A stretch of 64,000 bases of DNA from Cytobacillus pseudoceanisediminis (GTDB taxonomy: Bacteria > Bacillota > Bacilli > Bacillales > Cytobacillaceae). Numbering within the stretch: the first letter of the stretch is position 1; the number at the start of each line of letters is the position of its first letter. The notes beneath the pieces were generated by a model. The model worked only from the letters and a program-made list of their open reading frames with translations, was not told where the DNA came from and did not search any database. Shown here piece by piece: positions 17,872-26,864 of this stretch. The position numbers were made by a program, and so were the translations under genes. The stretch lies in assembly GCF_023516215.1 (NCBI RefSeq), contig NZ_CP097349.1, positions 5,112,001 to 5,176,000 on the forward strand, in the 5' to 3' direction.

Positions 17872-18326
17872 TATTCTTCATCTTCTTTATCCGTTCTGAC
17901 AACGAGGACATCACAGCGGGCATAGCGGGTAATATGTTCAGATACACTGCCGATGATGAAACGTTCAACTGCGTTCATGCCTGTTGCACCGCAAATGATC
18001 AGGTCGACGCTGTGCTTTCTGGCAATATCCTTTGGAATTTTCACTTTTGGGGAACCATAATCGACTTCATATGTTACATTATCGATGCCTGCATCCATTG
18101 CTGTTCTTTTGTATTTTTCCATTAATTCAGTTGCGAAAAGGTCAGCCCTTTCAGCTATTGTGCGGTCATAGGCTTCAACAGTAGCAAAAGTGCGGGTATC
18201 AATGATATGTGCCAAGACAAGAGAAGCATTATTGCGCTTCGCAATTTCAATTGCTTTTTTAAAAGCCCATTCTGCTTCCGTTGAACCATCTACAGCGACT
18301 AATATGTTTTTATACTTCATGCCCAT
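17871..18326 (-). CDS. Universal stress protein (UspA family, nucleotide-binding type)
   Basis: Small cytoplasmic USP domain, 151 residues. The ATP-binding signature GxxG-x9-GS is present as GATGMNAVERFIIGS near residues 117-131, and the N-terminal ILVAVDGSTEAEWAFKKA strand is typical. A stress-survival role is known for the family; the specific trigger is not. AAGGAGGAGATAC precedes the ATG. It ends at the bidirectional terminator shared with argH. Confidence 0.92.
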   Translation of the reverse strand: MGMKYKNILVAVDGSTEAEWAFKKAIEIAKRNNASLVLAHIIDTRTFATVEAYDRTIAERADLFATELMEKYKRTAMDAGIDNVTYEVDYGSPKVKIPKDIARKHSVDLIICGATGMNAVERFIIGSVSEHITRYARCDVLVVRTDKEDEE

Positions 18327-18435
18327 TTGTATCTCCTCCTTTACCTATATTATACAGCTGTAAAATCTGAATATCTGTAACAAAAAATCGAACAATAGTA
18401 AGGCTGATAAAAATATATTAAAGGAGCAGATGAGG

Positions 18436-18603
18436 ATGGAAAAGCGAGAACCACAAGCAGGATCCGCATATTTTTTTGATGAGCAGGGGACAAATGAAGT
18501 TAGCGAACAAATTATGAATGCCTATAACAGCGGTGTTATTGATCAGCCGAATGCCGAGTTTGACATGAAAGCTCACGAACGGAATGAAGGCCATCTCCGA
18601 TAA
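18436..18603 (+). CDS. Short hydrophilic protein, 55 aa (YozQ/DUF4025-like)
   Basis: Reading frame of 55 residues starting EKREPQAGSAYFF and ending ERNEGHLR. It has no membrane segment and is acidic and polar, with the central SEQIMNAYNSGVID resembling the short DUF4025 (YozQ-type) proteins of Bacillus. That assignment is from memory and tentative. AAAGGAGCAGATGAGG precedes the ATG. A clean 11-bp-stem terminator follows 12 bases after the stop, which supports a real, separately transcribed gene. Divergent from the stress-protein gene. Confidence 0.65.
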   Translation: MEKREPQAGSAYFFDEQGTNEVSEQIMNAYNSGVIDQPNAEFDMKAHERNEGHLR

Positions 18604-18614
18604 GAAAAAGAAGC

Positions 18615-18643
18615 AAAGCTCTCATTAATCATGAGAGCTTTTT
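18615..18643 (+). terminator. Terminator after the 55-aa gene
   Basis: AAAGCTCTCAT pairs with ATGAGAGCTTT across TAATC, followed by TTAG. Confidence 0.88.
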
Positions 18644-18760
18644 AGCTGAGAATTAAGAATGCCGGAAAAAGTAAAAATGGGCAAAGGTTTTGTATACTTT
18701 TCCGTCAAATAGCCATATAAAGTTAATAGGTATTTCACTTAAATTACGGAGGTATGCAGC

Positions 18761-19882
18761 ATGCGTATCGGAGTTCCAAAGGAAGTAAAAAACAATGAAA
18801 ACAGGGTTGCGATGACCCCTGCTGGGGTTATGAATCTCATTCAATTTGGACATGAAGTCTATATCGAAGCGGATGCCGGGACAGGTTCCGGTTTTTCGGA
18901 TAACGACTATATAGGTGCTGGTGCACATATTGTTCAAACTGCAGAAGAGGCATGGTCAATGGATATGGTCATGAAGGTAAAAGAGCCGATACAAGGCGAA
19001 TATGTATATTTTCGGGAAGGGTTAATTCTCTTTACATATCTGCATTTGGCTGCTGAACCTGATTTGACAAGTGCTTTAATTGATAAGAAAGTAGCGGGCA
19101 TTGCTTATGAAACAGTCCAGCTTCCCAACCGGACTTTGCCTCTATTGACTCCAATGAGTGAAGTTGCCGGAAGAATGGCAGCTCAGGTAGGAGCCCAATT
19201 TTTAGAAAAAATACATGGAGGGAAAGGAATCCTGCTATCGGGGGTACCAGGTGTACAGCGTGGAAATGTTACCATAATCGGCGGCGGGGTTGCTGGAACC
19301 AATGCGGCAAAAATGGCAATAGGCCTTGGGGCAAAGGTAACAATGATTGACTTGAATCCCGACCGCCTTCGGCAGCTGGATGATATCTTCGGAAAAGAAG
19401 TAACAACGCTGATCTCTAACCCTTACAATATCGCTGAAGCTGTTAAGGATTCAGATCTCGTAATTGGAGCCGTACTTATTCCGGGAGCAAAAGCACCGAA
19501 GCTTGTCACAGAGGATATGATTAAAACGATGAACCCGGGCTCTGTAATTGTGGACATTGCGATCGATCAGGGTGGAATATTCGAAACAACTGATCGAATT
19601 ACGACCCATGATAATCCCACATATGAAAAGCATGGCGTAGTTCATTATGCGGTAGCTAATATGCCTGGAGCAGTTCCCAGAACATCCACTCTTGCATTGA
19701 CCAACGTGACGGTGCCTTATGCAGTTCAAATTGCGAATAAAGGCTACAAGCAGGCATGTCTGGATAATGAGGCTTTATTAAAGGGAGTTAATACGTTAAA
19801 TGGCTATGTGACTTACAAAGCGGTAGCAGAGGCCCATAGCCTTGACTATTCAGATACGAGTACGCAATTGGAACAGCAATAG
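18761..19882 (+). CDS. ald: Alanine dehydrogenase
   Basis: NAD-dependent interconversion of L-alanine and pyruvate plus ammonia, important for alanine use and sporulation in Bacillus. The N-terminal [19 protein letters not shown] is the family signature, the substrate lysine lies in MVMKVKEP, and the NAD-binding Rossmann motif is [15 protein letters not shown] near residue 175. The 373 residues are close to the usual 370-378. TACGGAGGTATGC precedes the ATG. Two tandem terminators follow. Confidence 0.97.
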   Translation: MRIGVPKEVKNNENRVAMTPAGVMNLIQFGHEVYIEADAGTGSGFSDNDYIGAGAHIVQTAEEAWSMDMVMKVKEPIQGEYVYFREGLILFTYLHLAAEPDLTSALIDKKVAGIAYETVQLPNRTLPLLTPMSEVAGRMAAQVGAQFLEKIHGGKGILLSGVPGVQRGNVTIIGGGVAGTNAAKMAIGLGAKVTMIDLNPDRLRQLDDIFGKEVTTLISNPYNIAEAVKDSDLVIGAVLIPGAKAPKLVTEDMIKTMNPGSVIVDIAIDQGGIFETTDRITTHDNPTYEKHGVVHYAVANMPGAVPRTSTLALTNVTVPYAVQIANKGYKQACLDNEALLKGVNTLNGYVTYKAVAEAHSLDYSDTSTQLEQQ

Positions 19883-19883
19883 G

Positions 19884-19961
19884 AAAAGCTCCAGGTATCC
19901 GCTTATCGGCGCCTGGAGCTTTCAAAAAAATCCGGAGCTGAATAGCTCCGGATTTTTTTGT
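19884..19961. terminator. Tandem terminators between ald and pepQ
   Basis: First hairpin AAAGCTCCAGG / CCTGGAGCTTT with a 15-base loop; second hairpin AAATCCGGAGCT / AGCTCCGGATT with loop GAAT and a T-tract. The second has A- and T-tracts on both sides and could also serve the minus-strand pepQ. Confidence 0.85.
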
Positions 19962-19977
19962 GGAATTTTTCTAATGT

Positions 19978-21074
19978 CTATTTAATAACCTGAAGCTCTT
20001 TCGGGAACTTGGTTAAAATTTCAACTCCGTCTGCTGTTACAGCAAGGTCATCTTCAATCCGCACTCCGGCAACGCCTGGGACATAGATTCCCGGCTCGAT
20101 GGTGAAAACCATACCTTCTTCAAGCAAAAGTGAGTTTGTTTCTGTTAGTGAAGGATATTCATGAACGCTCACACCTAATCCGTGGCCCAATCGATGCGGG
20201 AAATATTCGCCGTAGCCGGCTTCTGCTATCAGGTTTCTAGCTGTCAGGTCAATATCTGCGCAAGTGACTCCCGGCTTGCTCGCTTCAACAGCTGCAAGCT
20301 GAGCTTTTAAGACGGTATCATAAATTTCTTTTTGTTTATCATTAATATCACCGTAAGCTACAGTTCTAGTAATATCTGAGCAGTAGCCATTCCAGACAAC
20401 TCCGAGGTCAAATAGGACTAAATCCCCTTTTTGAATCTTCGTCATTCCTGGTGTGCCATGAGGAGAAGCCCCGTTAGCCCCCGCCAGGACCATGGTAGAG
20501 AAAGACATTTCGTTAACGCCTTTTTCTTTAACGCATATTCTACAGCAGCTAGAACATCCAGTTCAGTTTTTCCTTCCTGGATCTCGGCACAGCCTGTTTC
20601 AATCGCAAAATCGGCCAGTGCACATGCTTCGCGAATGATTTCCAATTCTTTTTCATCTTTAACCATCCGAAGCTGGCGAAGCTTTTCTTCTGCCGAAGCG
20701 AATGAAGCGCCGCTGAACAGAGCAGAGATGGCTTCATACCGCTCTACATTCATATGCTCTTTTTCGATTGCTGCTTTATTTACCTTCCCAATTCTCTTAT
20801 GTATGGATGTCTGGATGAATTCCCAAGGGTTCTGAATATCGCTGTAGCCAATAATTTCATGGCTCCAGCCTGCTTTCTTGGCATCTTCTTTTTCCATGGC
20901 CGGACATACGAGGAAAGGCTCTTCTTCCTGGAAAACAGCCAGCCCAAGCAAGCGTTCATGTGGGTCGCTTAAAAAGCCGCTTAAATAAAAAACATTATCC
21001 GGTGATGTTACAAAGGTGACCTGGATATCATTTTCCTTCATCCACTGAGATAGTTTCTGCAATCTATTATTCAT
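19978..21074 (-). CDS. pepQ: M24-family Xaa-Pro dipeptidase PepQ, frameshifted
   Basis: Aminopeptidase-P-fold metallopeptidase that cleaves X-Pro dipeptides. The N-terminal creatinase-like domain and the catalytic domain are in different frames; adding one G to the pair read as CC at 20519-20520 on the plus strand gives [20 protein letters not shown] and a 365-residue protein. The five metal ligands are all present: D in LFDLGV, D in CSDITR, H in [12 protein letters not shown] in TIEPGIY and E in RIEDD. Start ATG behind AGGAGGTTCACT. An intact active site and a break in a short homopolymer argue for base-calling error. Confidence 0.82.
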
Positions 21075-21235
21075 AGTGAACCTCCTTATTTACTTATACT
21101 TTGAGAGTAGCAACTAAATAAGAAAATGTAAACTTTTTAAAGATTGCCAATCGGGTATATATTAAAAGAAAGCAGGAATAACTTGTTTTTCGTTGAAGTA
21201 ACTTACATAACCTAAAATTAGAGAGGAGCATAAAA

Positions 21236-21916
21236 TTGAAAGTATCATTTCATGGCCATGCCATAGTGAAGATCGAATCACAGGGAAAAACCATCTTAAT
21301 AGATCCTTTTATTACCGGGAATGATTTGACAGACTTAAAAGCGGAGGACCAGAAGCCAGACGTCATCATTGTCACCCATGGACATGGTGACCATCTTGGG
21401 GACACGATTGAACTGGCAAAGCGCAATGACTCTCTTGTCATTGCCAACTTTGAGCTTGCCACCTATCTGGGCTGGCAGGGAGTTAACGCGCATGGAATGT
21501 CGATCGGAGGCGGATATGATTTTGACTTCGGAAGAGTGAAGCTGACACAAGCCTTTCATGGAACTGGCCTCGAGACAGAGAATCAGGAAATCATCTATTT
21601 GGGAATGCCAGCCGGTGTTCTCATCACTTTAGAAGGAAAAACGATTTACCATGCAGGGGATACAGGGCTTTTCTCTGACATGAAGTTAATTGGCGACCGG
21701 CATCCGATAGATTTGGCATTTCTGCCGATCGGGGACAATTTCACTATGGGTCCGGATGATGCAGCATACGCAGCAGAACTTCTTGGCGCCAAAAAGGTGG
21801 TTCCGATTCACTTCAACACGTTCCCGCCAATCAGGCAGGATCCGCATAAATTCATCAGCATGCTGGAAACAGGAGTCGGGCAAGTGCTGGAAGCAGGAGA
21901 ATCAATCGAATTATAA
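21236..21916 (+). CDS. ytkL: UPF0173 metal-dependent hydrolase YtkL
   Basis: Metallo-beta-lactamase-fold hydrolase of 226 residues; substrate unknown. The metal-binding HxHxDH is [10 protein letters not shown] at residues 46-55, with further ligands in the AGDTGLF and PIHFNTFP segments. Start is TTG behind GAGAGGAGC, giving [13 protein letters not shown], the conserved N-terminus. Monocistronic, with a terminator after the stop. Confidence 0.9.
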   Translation: MKVSFHGHAIVKIESQGKTILIDPFITGNDLTDLKAEDQKPDVIIVTHGHGDHLGDTIELAKRNDSLVIANFELATYLGWQGVNAHGMSIGGGYDFDFGRVKLTQAFHGTGLETENQEIIYLGMPAGVLITLEGKTIYHAGDTGLFSDMKLIGDRHPIDLAFLPIGDNFTMGPDDAAYAAELLGAKKVVPIHFNTFPPIRQDPHKFISMLETGVGQVLEAGESIEL

Positions 21917-21920
21917 TATG

Positions 21921-21952
21921 AAAACGCAGCTTCTGATGGAGGCTGCGTTTGT
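21921..21952 (+). terminator. Terminator after ytkL
   Basis: AAACGCAGC pairs with GCTGCGTTT across an eleven-base loop, followed by GTTAAT. Confidence 0.7.
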
Positions 21953-21986
21953 TAATGAGGAATGTATAAATCCTGAAGTTAGATAA

Positions 21987-22232
21987 CTGTCTAGCGCAAG
22001 CAGCCTATCCCCTCGAGGTCACAAGCCTGTCTAGTTGCGACTCCTGGGGACAAAAGACTAGTCAATCCCTTCCAGAAGGAAAGAACCCCTTCTTGCAGGG
22101 CTCGTCTTGTGCTTGTCGTCTCTGGGCAGTCGCCTCCACATTTCGGACAAGCCTCACAAAAAGGCAAAGAACGCCTTTCAGAGAGGCTCGTCTTATGCTT
22201 GTCGGGGGTGGGCAAGGCGCTTACGCTTTTCT
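21987..22232 (+). repeat. Long-hairpin repeat family R, full copy R4
   Basis: Same ends as R2 (CTGTCTAGCGCAAGCAGCC and GGGCAAGGCGCTTACGCTTTTCT) with the CTCGAGGTCACAAG body, which here contains a second CTGTCTAGTTGCG segment, CCTTCCAGAAGGAAAG and CCACATTTCGG. Lies between ytkL and the small membrane protein gene. Confidence 0.8.
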
Positions 22233-22303
22233 TTAAAAACCAATCATTTTCCCAGCCTGTCCGCATACATTTTAGGGAGGATAGGATAAAGGAGGAAGCT
22301 AAA

Positions 22304-22551
22304 TTGAATAAAAATCGATATTTGCTATGTTTGCTGCTGTGCGGATTGCTGCTTTATTATGCCGCTCCTAGAATGGGTGTGTTTAATGGAGGGACTGAAG
22401 GGATCTTTGCCATCAGCTGGCTGGCCCTTGCCCTTTTTGTCATTGCCGGAAACCTGACTGCATTGTTGTTTGCCCCAAAAAAGCGGCTGCTTCGGGGAAG
22501 CGGGTGCGCAAAATGGCAGAAAGGAAGCGGGTGCGTTCCTTCGGCAGATAA
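22304..22551 (+). CDS. Small membrane protein of unknown function, probable frameshift near the end
   Basis: TTG start seven bases after GGAGGA gives NKNRYLLCLLLCGLLLYYAAP, a hydrophobic first segment, and a second around residues 35-57 (AISWLALALFVIAGNLTALLF). As read, the frame runs on into repeat element copy B. One extra G in the GGGG at 22494-22497 instead gives a basic tail KRVRKMAERKRVRS and a stop at 22549, about 82 residues. The second reading is preferred because it matches the pattern of single-base losses seen elsewhere in the window. Function unknown. Confidence 0.5.
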
Positions 22552-22780
22552 AGTGAAACTTCAATCAGTGTCCCTCATTGTTGTTAGTTGAGGCCCACAG
22601 GACAAGGAGGCATCGTCAGCATGAGCATCGCACGACCGAAAGCGGCAGCTTTTGGGAGGACGTGGCGTTCTTAGTCTTTGTTCTTCTATCGGGCCTTTAT
22701 GGGCAGTTTGACCCCTACCTATCTTCTTGATTGCTCTGAGTCTTGAAGTGGGGGTTATACTGCCCGTTAGCCTGCGATAA
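22548..22780 (-). mobile_element. Non-autonomous IS605/PATE-like structured element, copy B (contains module M)
   Basis: Reverse-oriented copy of the element at 857-1129. On the minus strand it starts ATTAT-CGCAGGCTAACGGGCAGT, has the left stem GGGCAGT / ACTGCCC with inner arms AACCCCCAC and GTAGGGGT, carries module M between GGCCCGATA and TCAACTAAC, and ends CTGATTGAAGTTTCAC-TTTAT. Module M sits at exactly the same internal position as in copy A. Its TTTAT end supplies the stop codon of the preceding small gene. Confidence 0.65.
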
Positions 22781-22864
22781 TTTAAGATTGCCGAAGTCAA
22801 TTGTATCAAGGCCTCTTTACCCTTATAATGAAAAATAAGGAATAATTTGTAGAGGGTGAAAGTC

Positions 22865-24184
22865 TTGGCTACTAAGCATGAGCAAATATTACATTACATT
22901 GATGAACTGCCAATTGGAGAAAAAATATCGGTCAGACAGATCGCCAAGGCGCTCGCTGTGAGTGAAGGGACTGCTTACAGAGCAATTAAGGATGCTGAAA
23001 ATAAGGGATATGTCAGTACAATAGAACGTGTTGGGACAATAAGAATCGAGCGGAAAAAGAAAGAAAATATTGAGAAGCTTACTTTTGCCGAAGTTGTTAA
23101 TATCGTTGACGGCCAGGTACTCGGAGGAAGAGCCGGTCTTCATAAAACACTGAACAAGTTTGTTATTGGAGCGATGAAGCTTGAAGCGATGATGAGATAC
23201 ACGGATGCCGGAAACCTGCTGATTGTCGGAAACCGGACCCAGGCACACGAATTGGCATTGAAGGCTGGGGCTGCTGTGTTAATTACTGGGGGCTTTGATA
23301 CAGAAGACCATGTCAAAAAACTTGCTGACGATCTGCAGCTTCCTGTGATCTCAAGCAGCTATGACACCTTCACAGTTGCAACTATGATCAATCGGGCTAT
23401 CTATGACCAGCTTATCAAAAAGGAGATTGTACTTGTTGAAGATATCCTGACTCCTCTGAAAGAAGCGATTTTCCTGAAAACAACCGATACAATTGCAGAT
23501 TGGCTAACGTACAATCGTGAAACCGGCCATAGCCGATTCCCGGTTGTCGACAGTAATCTAAAAGTGCAGGGAGTTGTCACTTCCAAGGATATTATGGGAC
23601 ATGATAAAGAAACGCTTATTGAAAAAATTATGACCAAAAACCCTATGACGGTTGGCGGAAAAACGAGCGTTGCCTCTTCCTCGCATATGATGGTATGGGA
23701 AGGGATTGAATTGCTTCCTGTGGTAGATGAAGCCAATAAACTTGAAGGGATTGTTAGCCGTCAGGATGTGCTGAAGGCGCTGCAGATGATCCAAAGGCAG
23801 CCGCAGGTAGGTGAAACAATTGACGATATAGTCACCAACCAGCTGGTTATGACTAGGGGAAAAACCAAAGGGGATGACGTTTATCGCTGTGAGGTTACTC
23901 CGCAGATGACCAACCACCTTGGAACGATATCCTATGGGGTCTTTACAACCATTGTTTCGGAAGCTGCAAACAGAGTGTTAAGAAGCTATAAAAAAGGTGA
24001 TCTCGTAGTTGAAAATATGACGGTCTACTTTATTAAGCCTGTTCAAATCGACAGTATGCTTGAAATCTATCCAAAAGTATTGGAAGTAGGACGGAAGTTC
24101 GGAAAAGTGGATGTGGAAGTTTTTAACGAAGGCGTCCTTGTAGGCAAGGCAATGATGATGTGCCAGCTAATTGACAGACATTAA
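22865..24184 (+). CDS. ytoI: YtoI: HTH, DRTGG, two CBS domains and a hot-dog thioesterase-like domain
   Basis: Multidomain protein of unknown role. An N-terminal winged-helix-like segment (VRQIAKALAVSEGTAYRAIK) is followed by a DRTGG domain (about residues 70-190), a CBS pair (about 195-305, with FPVVDSNLKVQGVVTSKDI and LLPVVDEANKLEGIVSRQDV), and a C-terminal hot-dog fold (about 320-435). CBS domains usually sense adenine nucleotides, so regulation of an acyl-CoA-like activity or of transcription is possible. TTG at 22865 is preferred: GAGGG lies eight bases upstream and the alternative GTG at 22856 overlaps that site. Length 439. Confidence 0.85.
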   Translation: MATKHEQILHYIDELPIGEKISVRQIAKALAVSEGTAYRAIKDAENKGYVSTIERVGTIRIERKKKENIEKLTFAEVVNIVDGQVLGGRAGLHKTLNKFVIGAMKLEAMMRYTDAGNLLIVGNRTQAHELALKAGAAVLITGGFDTEDHVKKLADDLQLPVISSSYDTFTVATMINRAIYDQLIKKEIVLVEDILTPLKEAIFLKTTDTIADWLTYNRETGHSRFPVVDSNLKVQGVVTSKDIMGHDKETLIEKIMTKNPMTVGGKTSVASSSHMMVWEGIELLPVVDEANKLEGIVSRQDVLKALQMIQRQPQVGETIDDIVTNQLVMTRGKTKGDDVYRCEVTPQMTNHLGTISYGVFTTIVSEAANRVLRSYKKGDLVVENMTVYFIKPVQIDSMLEIYPKVLEVGRKFGKVDVEVFNEGVLVGKAMMMCQLIDRH

Positions 24185-24189
24185 TACAA

Positions 24190-24345
24190 GAAAAGCAGAA
24201 GCACCTTGCCCACAAAGGAACGCAGACCAAGAACGCCACGTCCTCCCAAAAGCTGCCGCTTTCGGTCGTGCGATGTTTATGATGACGAAGACTCCCTTGT
24301 CCTGAGGGCCTCATCTCGAGGGGGCCGGCTGCTTGCGTTAGACAG
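24190..24345 (-). repeat. Long-hairpin repeat family R carrying module M, copy R5 (inverted)
   Basis: On the minus strand it reads CTGTCTAACGCAAGCAGCC, CTCGAGATGAGGCC, module M with ATCGCACGACCGAAAGC and GCTTTTGGGAGGACGTGG, then GTGGGCAAGGTGCTTCTGCTTTTCT. It starts six bases after the ytoI stop codon. Confidence 0.75.
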
Positions 24346-24381
24346 TAATAAGTGTTCAAGGATATATTTTCCATCTGATGA

Positions 24382-24417
24382 AGAAAAAGCCGCTCACATT
24401 TTGAACGGCTTTTTTTG
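24382..24417. terminator. Bidirectional terminator between ytoI and ytpI
   Basis: GAAAAAGCCG and CGGCTTTTTTT form the stem with a 13-base loop; T-tracts are present on both strands. Confidence 0.75.
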
Positions 24418-24444
24418 CAGGCACTTACGGAAATCCGGTTAAAT

Positions 24445-24750
24445 TTAACTCTTCCTTGCTTCCTCAGCTTCTTTTGCAGCGTGAGGCATGTAAAACTTAT
24501 ATGCTTTCATGCCGCCCCATATGCTTAATACCCCAACAAGGATAAACACAATTCCCACAATAAGAGCTGTTGTTGTATTGTATAAAAACAGCTGATTAAG
24601 GCCAAATATGGCGACGAATGATCCAAGCGCAATCCTGGACTTGGCTGATATCCATTGTCTTTCAGCCGGCTGTCTGCTTCTGAAGAATTTCACTTTGTAG
24701 ACAATATAGAAAGAAAAAGAGAGAATAATCAGGATAACAAAGATAGGCAT
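24445..24750 (-). CDS. ytpI: YtpI-like membrane protein
   Basis: Small integral membrane protein of 101 residues with three hydrophobic segments (about residues 2-19, 44-60 and 65-82) and a charged C-terminal tail. Matches YtpI by position between ytoI and nrnA and by the opening PIFVILIILSFSFYIVYK. Start chosen at the ATG at 24750, seven bases after GGAGG, rather than at an in-frame codon eight residues upstream. Function unknown. Confidence 0.78.
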   Translation of the reverse strand: MPIFVILIILSFSFYIVYKVKFFRSRQPAERQWISAKSRIALGSFVAIFGLNQLFLYNTTTALIVGIVFILVGVLSIWGGMKAYKFYMPHAAKEAEEARKS

Positions 24751-24890
24751 TTCATAACCTCCAAGTTTCGACAATCTCTTATTATTTTACCTTCATTAAT
24801 AAAAAATTGCCATAAGCGTGCTGTGTTTTCTTTTTCTTTTCACGATGATATGGTAAAAATAAAGTAGTATTCAGAAAAAAGGAGCGCGCC

Positions 24891-25829
24891 ATGAAACAAA
24901 AGATACTTGATGAAATTAAAAAATATGAAACAATCATTATTCATAGGCATGTCCGTCCTGATCCGGATGCATATGGTTCACAGGGAGGCCTTGCTGAAAT
25001 CCTGAAGGCTTCATTCCCTGAAAAATCAATCTTCACTGTCGGGAAGGAAGAAGAAACACTTCATTATATGAGAAGGCTGGATGAAGTATCTGATGATGCA
25101 TATAATGGGGCGCTGGTCATTGTTTGTGATACAGCAAATGCGGAACGGATATGTGATGATAGATATGGAACGGGTAATAAACTGATCAAAATTGACCATC
25201 ACCCGAATATGGATCCATATGGAGATATGATGTGGGTTGATACGGATGCAAGCTCTACCAGTGAAATGATTTATGAGTTTTATCTTTTCGGCAAAGATCA
25301 GGGTCTGAAAATGTCTGATGAAGCTGCTAGATTGTTATTTGCCGGAATAGTAGGGGACACCGGCCGTTTCCTCTATCCAAGCACGACAGAAAAGACGTTT
25401 GCATATGCAGGTGAACTGATTCACTATAATTTTTCGCGGCCGGAACTGTTTGATAAGATGTATGAGCTGGACGCAAATATTGTTAAATTGAAAGGCTATG
25501 TACTGCAGAACTTTGAAATGAGAGGCAGCGGTGCAGCTGTCATGATCCTGAAAAAAGAACTGCTCGAAGAATTTCAGGCAGTACCTTCTAAAGCTTCCCT
25601 GCTTGTAAGTGTTCTAGGCGATGTGAAGGGAATAAAAGCTTGGGTTTTCTTTATCGAGGAGAGCGATCAAATCCGTGTGCGGTTCCGTTCGAAGGGTCCA
25701 ATTATTAATGAAGTTGCAAGAAAGTATAATGGCGGAGGACATCCTCTTGCTGCCGGAGCTTCCATTTATTCATGGGAAGAGATGGAATCGGTTGTAAGAG
25801 ATTTGGAGGATGTCTGCAAAGCTAACTAA
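24891..25829 (+). CDS. nrnA: Bifunctional oligoribonuclease and PAP phosphatase NrnA
   Basis: DHH/DHHA1 phosphoesterase that degrades short RNA (nanoRNA) and dephosphorylates 3'-phosphoadenosine 5'-phosphate. Motifs in order: HRHVRPDPDAYGS (metal-binding), VIVCDTANAER, the DHH signature IDHHPNMDPYGD at about residues 101-112, GDTGRFLYP, and the C-terminal GGGHPLAAGA substrate loop. The 312 residues are typical. AAAAGGAGCGCGCC precedes the ATG. Convergent with ytrI. Confidence 0.95.
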   Translation: MKQKILDEIKKYETIIIHRHVRPDPDAYGSQGGLAEILKASFPEKSIFTVGKEEETLHYMRRLDEVSDDAYNGALVIVCDTANAERICDDRYGTGNKLIKIDHHPNMDPYGDMMWVDTDASSTSEMIYEFYLFGKDQGLKMSDEAARLLFAGIVGDTGRFLYPSTTEKTFAYAGELIHYNFSRPELFDKMYELDANIVKLKGYVLQNFEMRGSGAAVMILKKELLEEFQAVPSKASLLVSVLGDVKGIKAWVFFIEESDQIRVRFRSKGPIINEVARKYNGGGHPLAAGASIYSWEEMESVVRDLEDVCKAN

Positions 25830-25835
25830 AATATA

Positions 25836-25857
25836 ATGCCCGGCAAAAGCCGGGCAT
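25836..25857. terminator. Hairpin between convergent nrnA and ytrI
   Basis: ATGCCCGGC pairs perfectly with GCCGGGCAT across AAAA. There is no long T-tract, but its position between convergent stop codons suggests a terminator; it touches the ytrI stop. Confidence 0.55.
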
Positions 25858-26357
25858 TAATCCAGCATGATATTTAATTCAATTGAGACGGTTGTATAGA
25901 TGACCAGTTCTTTAACTTCGACCCGGTATCTCTTTTCATTTACCCGATGTGTTTTATTTTCTATTATTTTCTTGATCAGTTCGCTGCTTTTGTAAACAGT
26001 ATCGATGTCTTTGGCAACCATCATGCTAATATCCTCTTTTATTTCATCTTCCAGCTGAAAAACACTGAAGGAATCCAATTTATATTTTTCGCTGTTGACA
26101 ATTTTAATGGATATATCCTGGACAGTCAGTTTTTTCTGGTTTTCTTTATTTAGTTTTTTGAATTCCTCCTGCCAGATTTCCTTATCTTTTTCCAATTCAA
26201 AGATAGCATCCTTTTGAAGCTTGATTTCTTTGCTGTATCTCTCCTGCCATTGTCCAAAAACAAATAAAAAAATAAACCAGCTGATGATGCCCCCTAGGGC
26301 CATTCCTGCTAAAAAGCGCTGCCAGGATGGCAATCGGTAGTAAGGCGGTATCCTCAT
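25857..26357 (-). CDS. ytrI: Sporulation membrane protein YtrI
   Basis: One transmembrane segment (about residues 16-34, LAGMALGGIISWFIFLFVFG) is followed by a coiled-coil-prone charged stretch (residues 40-75) and a C-terminal globular part. In B. subtilis ytrH and ytrI belong to the SigE regulon and are needed for efficient sporulation. Its ATG overlaps the ytrH stop codon (ATGA), so the two are translationally coupled. The length of 166 residues matches. Confidence 0.88.
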   Translation of the reverse strand: MRIPPYYRLPSWQRFLAGMALGGIISWFIFLFVFGQWQERYSKEIKLQKDAIFELEKDKEIWQEEFKKLNKENQKKLTVQDISIKIVNSEKYKLDSFSVFQLEDEIKEDISMMVAKDIDTVYKSSELIKKIIENKTHRVNEKRYRVEVKELVIYTTVSIELNIMLD

Positions 26358-26692
26358 GCTGAAATGTTCTCCTGAGTCAGCCAGTTAATAAGCATGGCGC
26401 CTGTCTGGGCCCCTCCGAGAGCAGAAAGAATCAGCATGAATTGCTTAAATATATCCTTTGTCTGTCCGTCCATGACACCTCTTTCAAAGCTGTAAACTGT
26501 ATCAAAGGTTCCTCCGATTGCTGCAATGATAGCCCAGATGCGTATCATATTTGAAATCTGGAAGATTTGATTTAAAGGAGGCTTTCCTGTCAGAAAAGCA
26601 GCCATACCTCCAATGATTGAACCTCCTATCAAAACACCGAAAGCAATAAAATAACTATCAATTAAAGTGGAAAAAAAGGGCTGGGTATTCAT
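26354..26692 (-). CDS. ytrH: Sporulation membrane protein YtrH
   Basis: Membrane protein with three hydrophobic segments and the conserved FFSTLIDSYFIAFGVLIGG opening. Start placed at the ATG at 26692, eight bases after GAGGA, giving 112 residues, essentially the family length; in-frame ATGs farther upstream (to 26749) would add a 19-residue hydrophilic extension and lack a good ribosome-binding site. First gene of the ytrHI pair and divergent from dnaE. Confidence 0.88.
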   Translation of the reverse strand: MNTQPFFSTLIDSYFIAFGVLIGGSIIGGMAAFLTGKPPLNQIFQISNMIRIWAIIAAIGGTFDTVYSFERGVMDGQTKDIFKQFMLILSALGGAQTGAMLINWLTQENISA

Positions 26693-26864
26693 ATCATCCA
26701 TCCTCGCTGCAGGAATGGCCCTGCCAGAATTATCTTGATACTTCATCATATGGACAAACTTAGAAAAATATGTTTTTTAGCTGCCGTTAAAAAGAGAACA
26801 TATTTTCTTTTTGGAAACGGGCGTTCTATAATGAAAATACAGAGAAATTAAGGGTGTGAGAAAC

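Noticed and set aside
22109..22303. Longer start for the small membrane protein gene
   Set aside because: The upstream part is repeat R4; the TTG at 22304 has a GGAGGA site at the right distance and begins the hydrophobic segment.
24206..24442. A 78-codon plus-strand frame after ytoI
   Set aside because: It is composed of repeat R5 and a terminator and has no ribosome-binding site.
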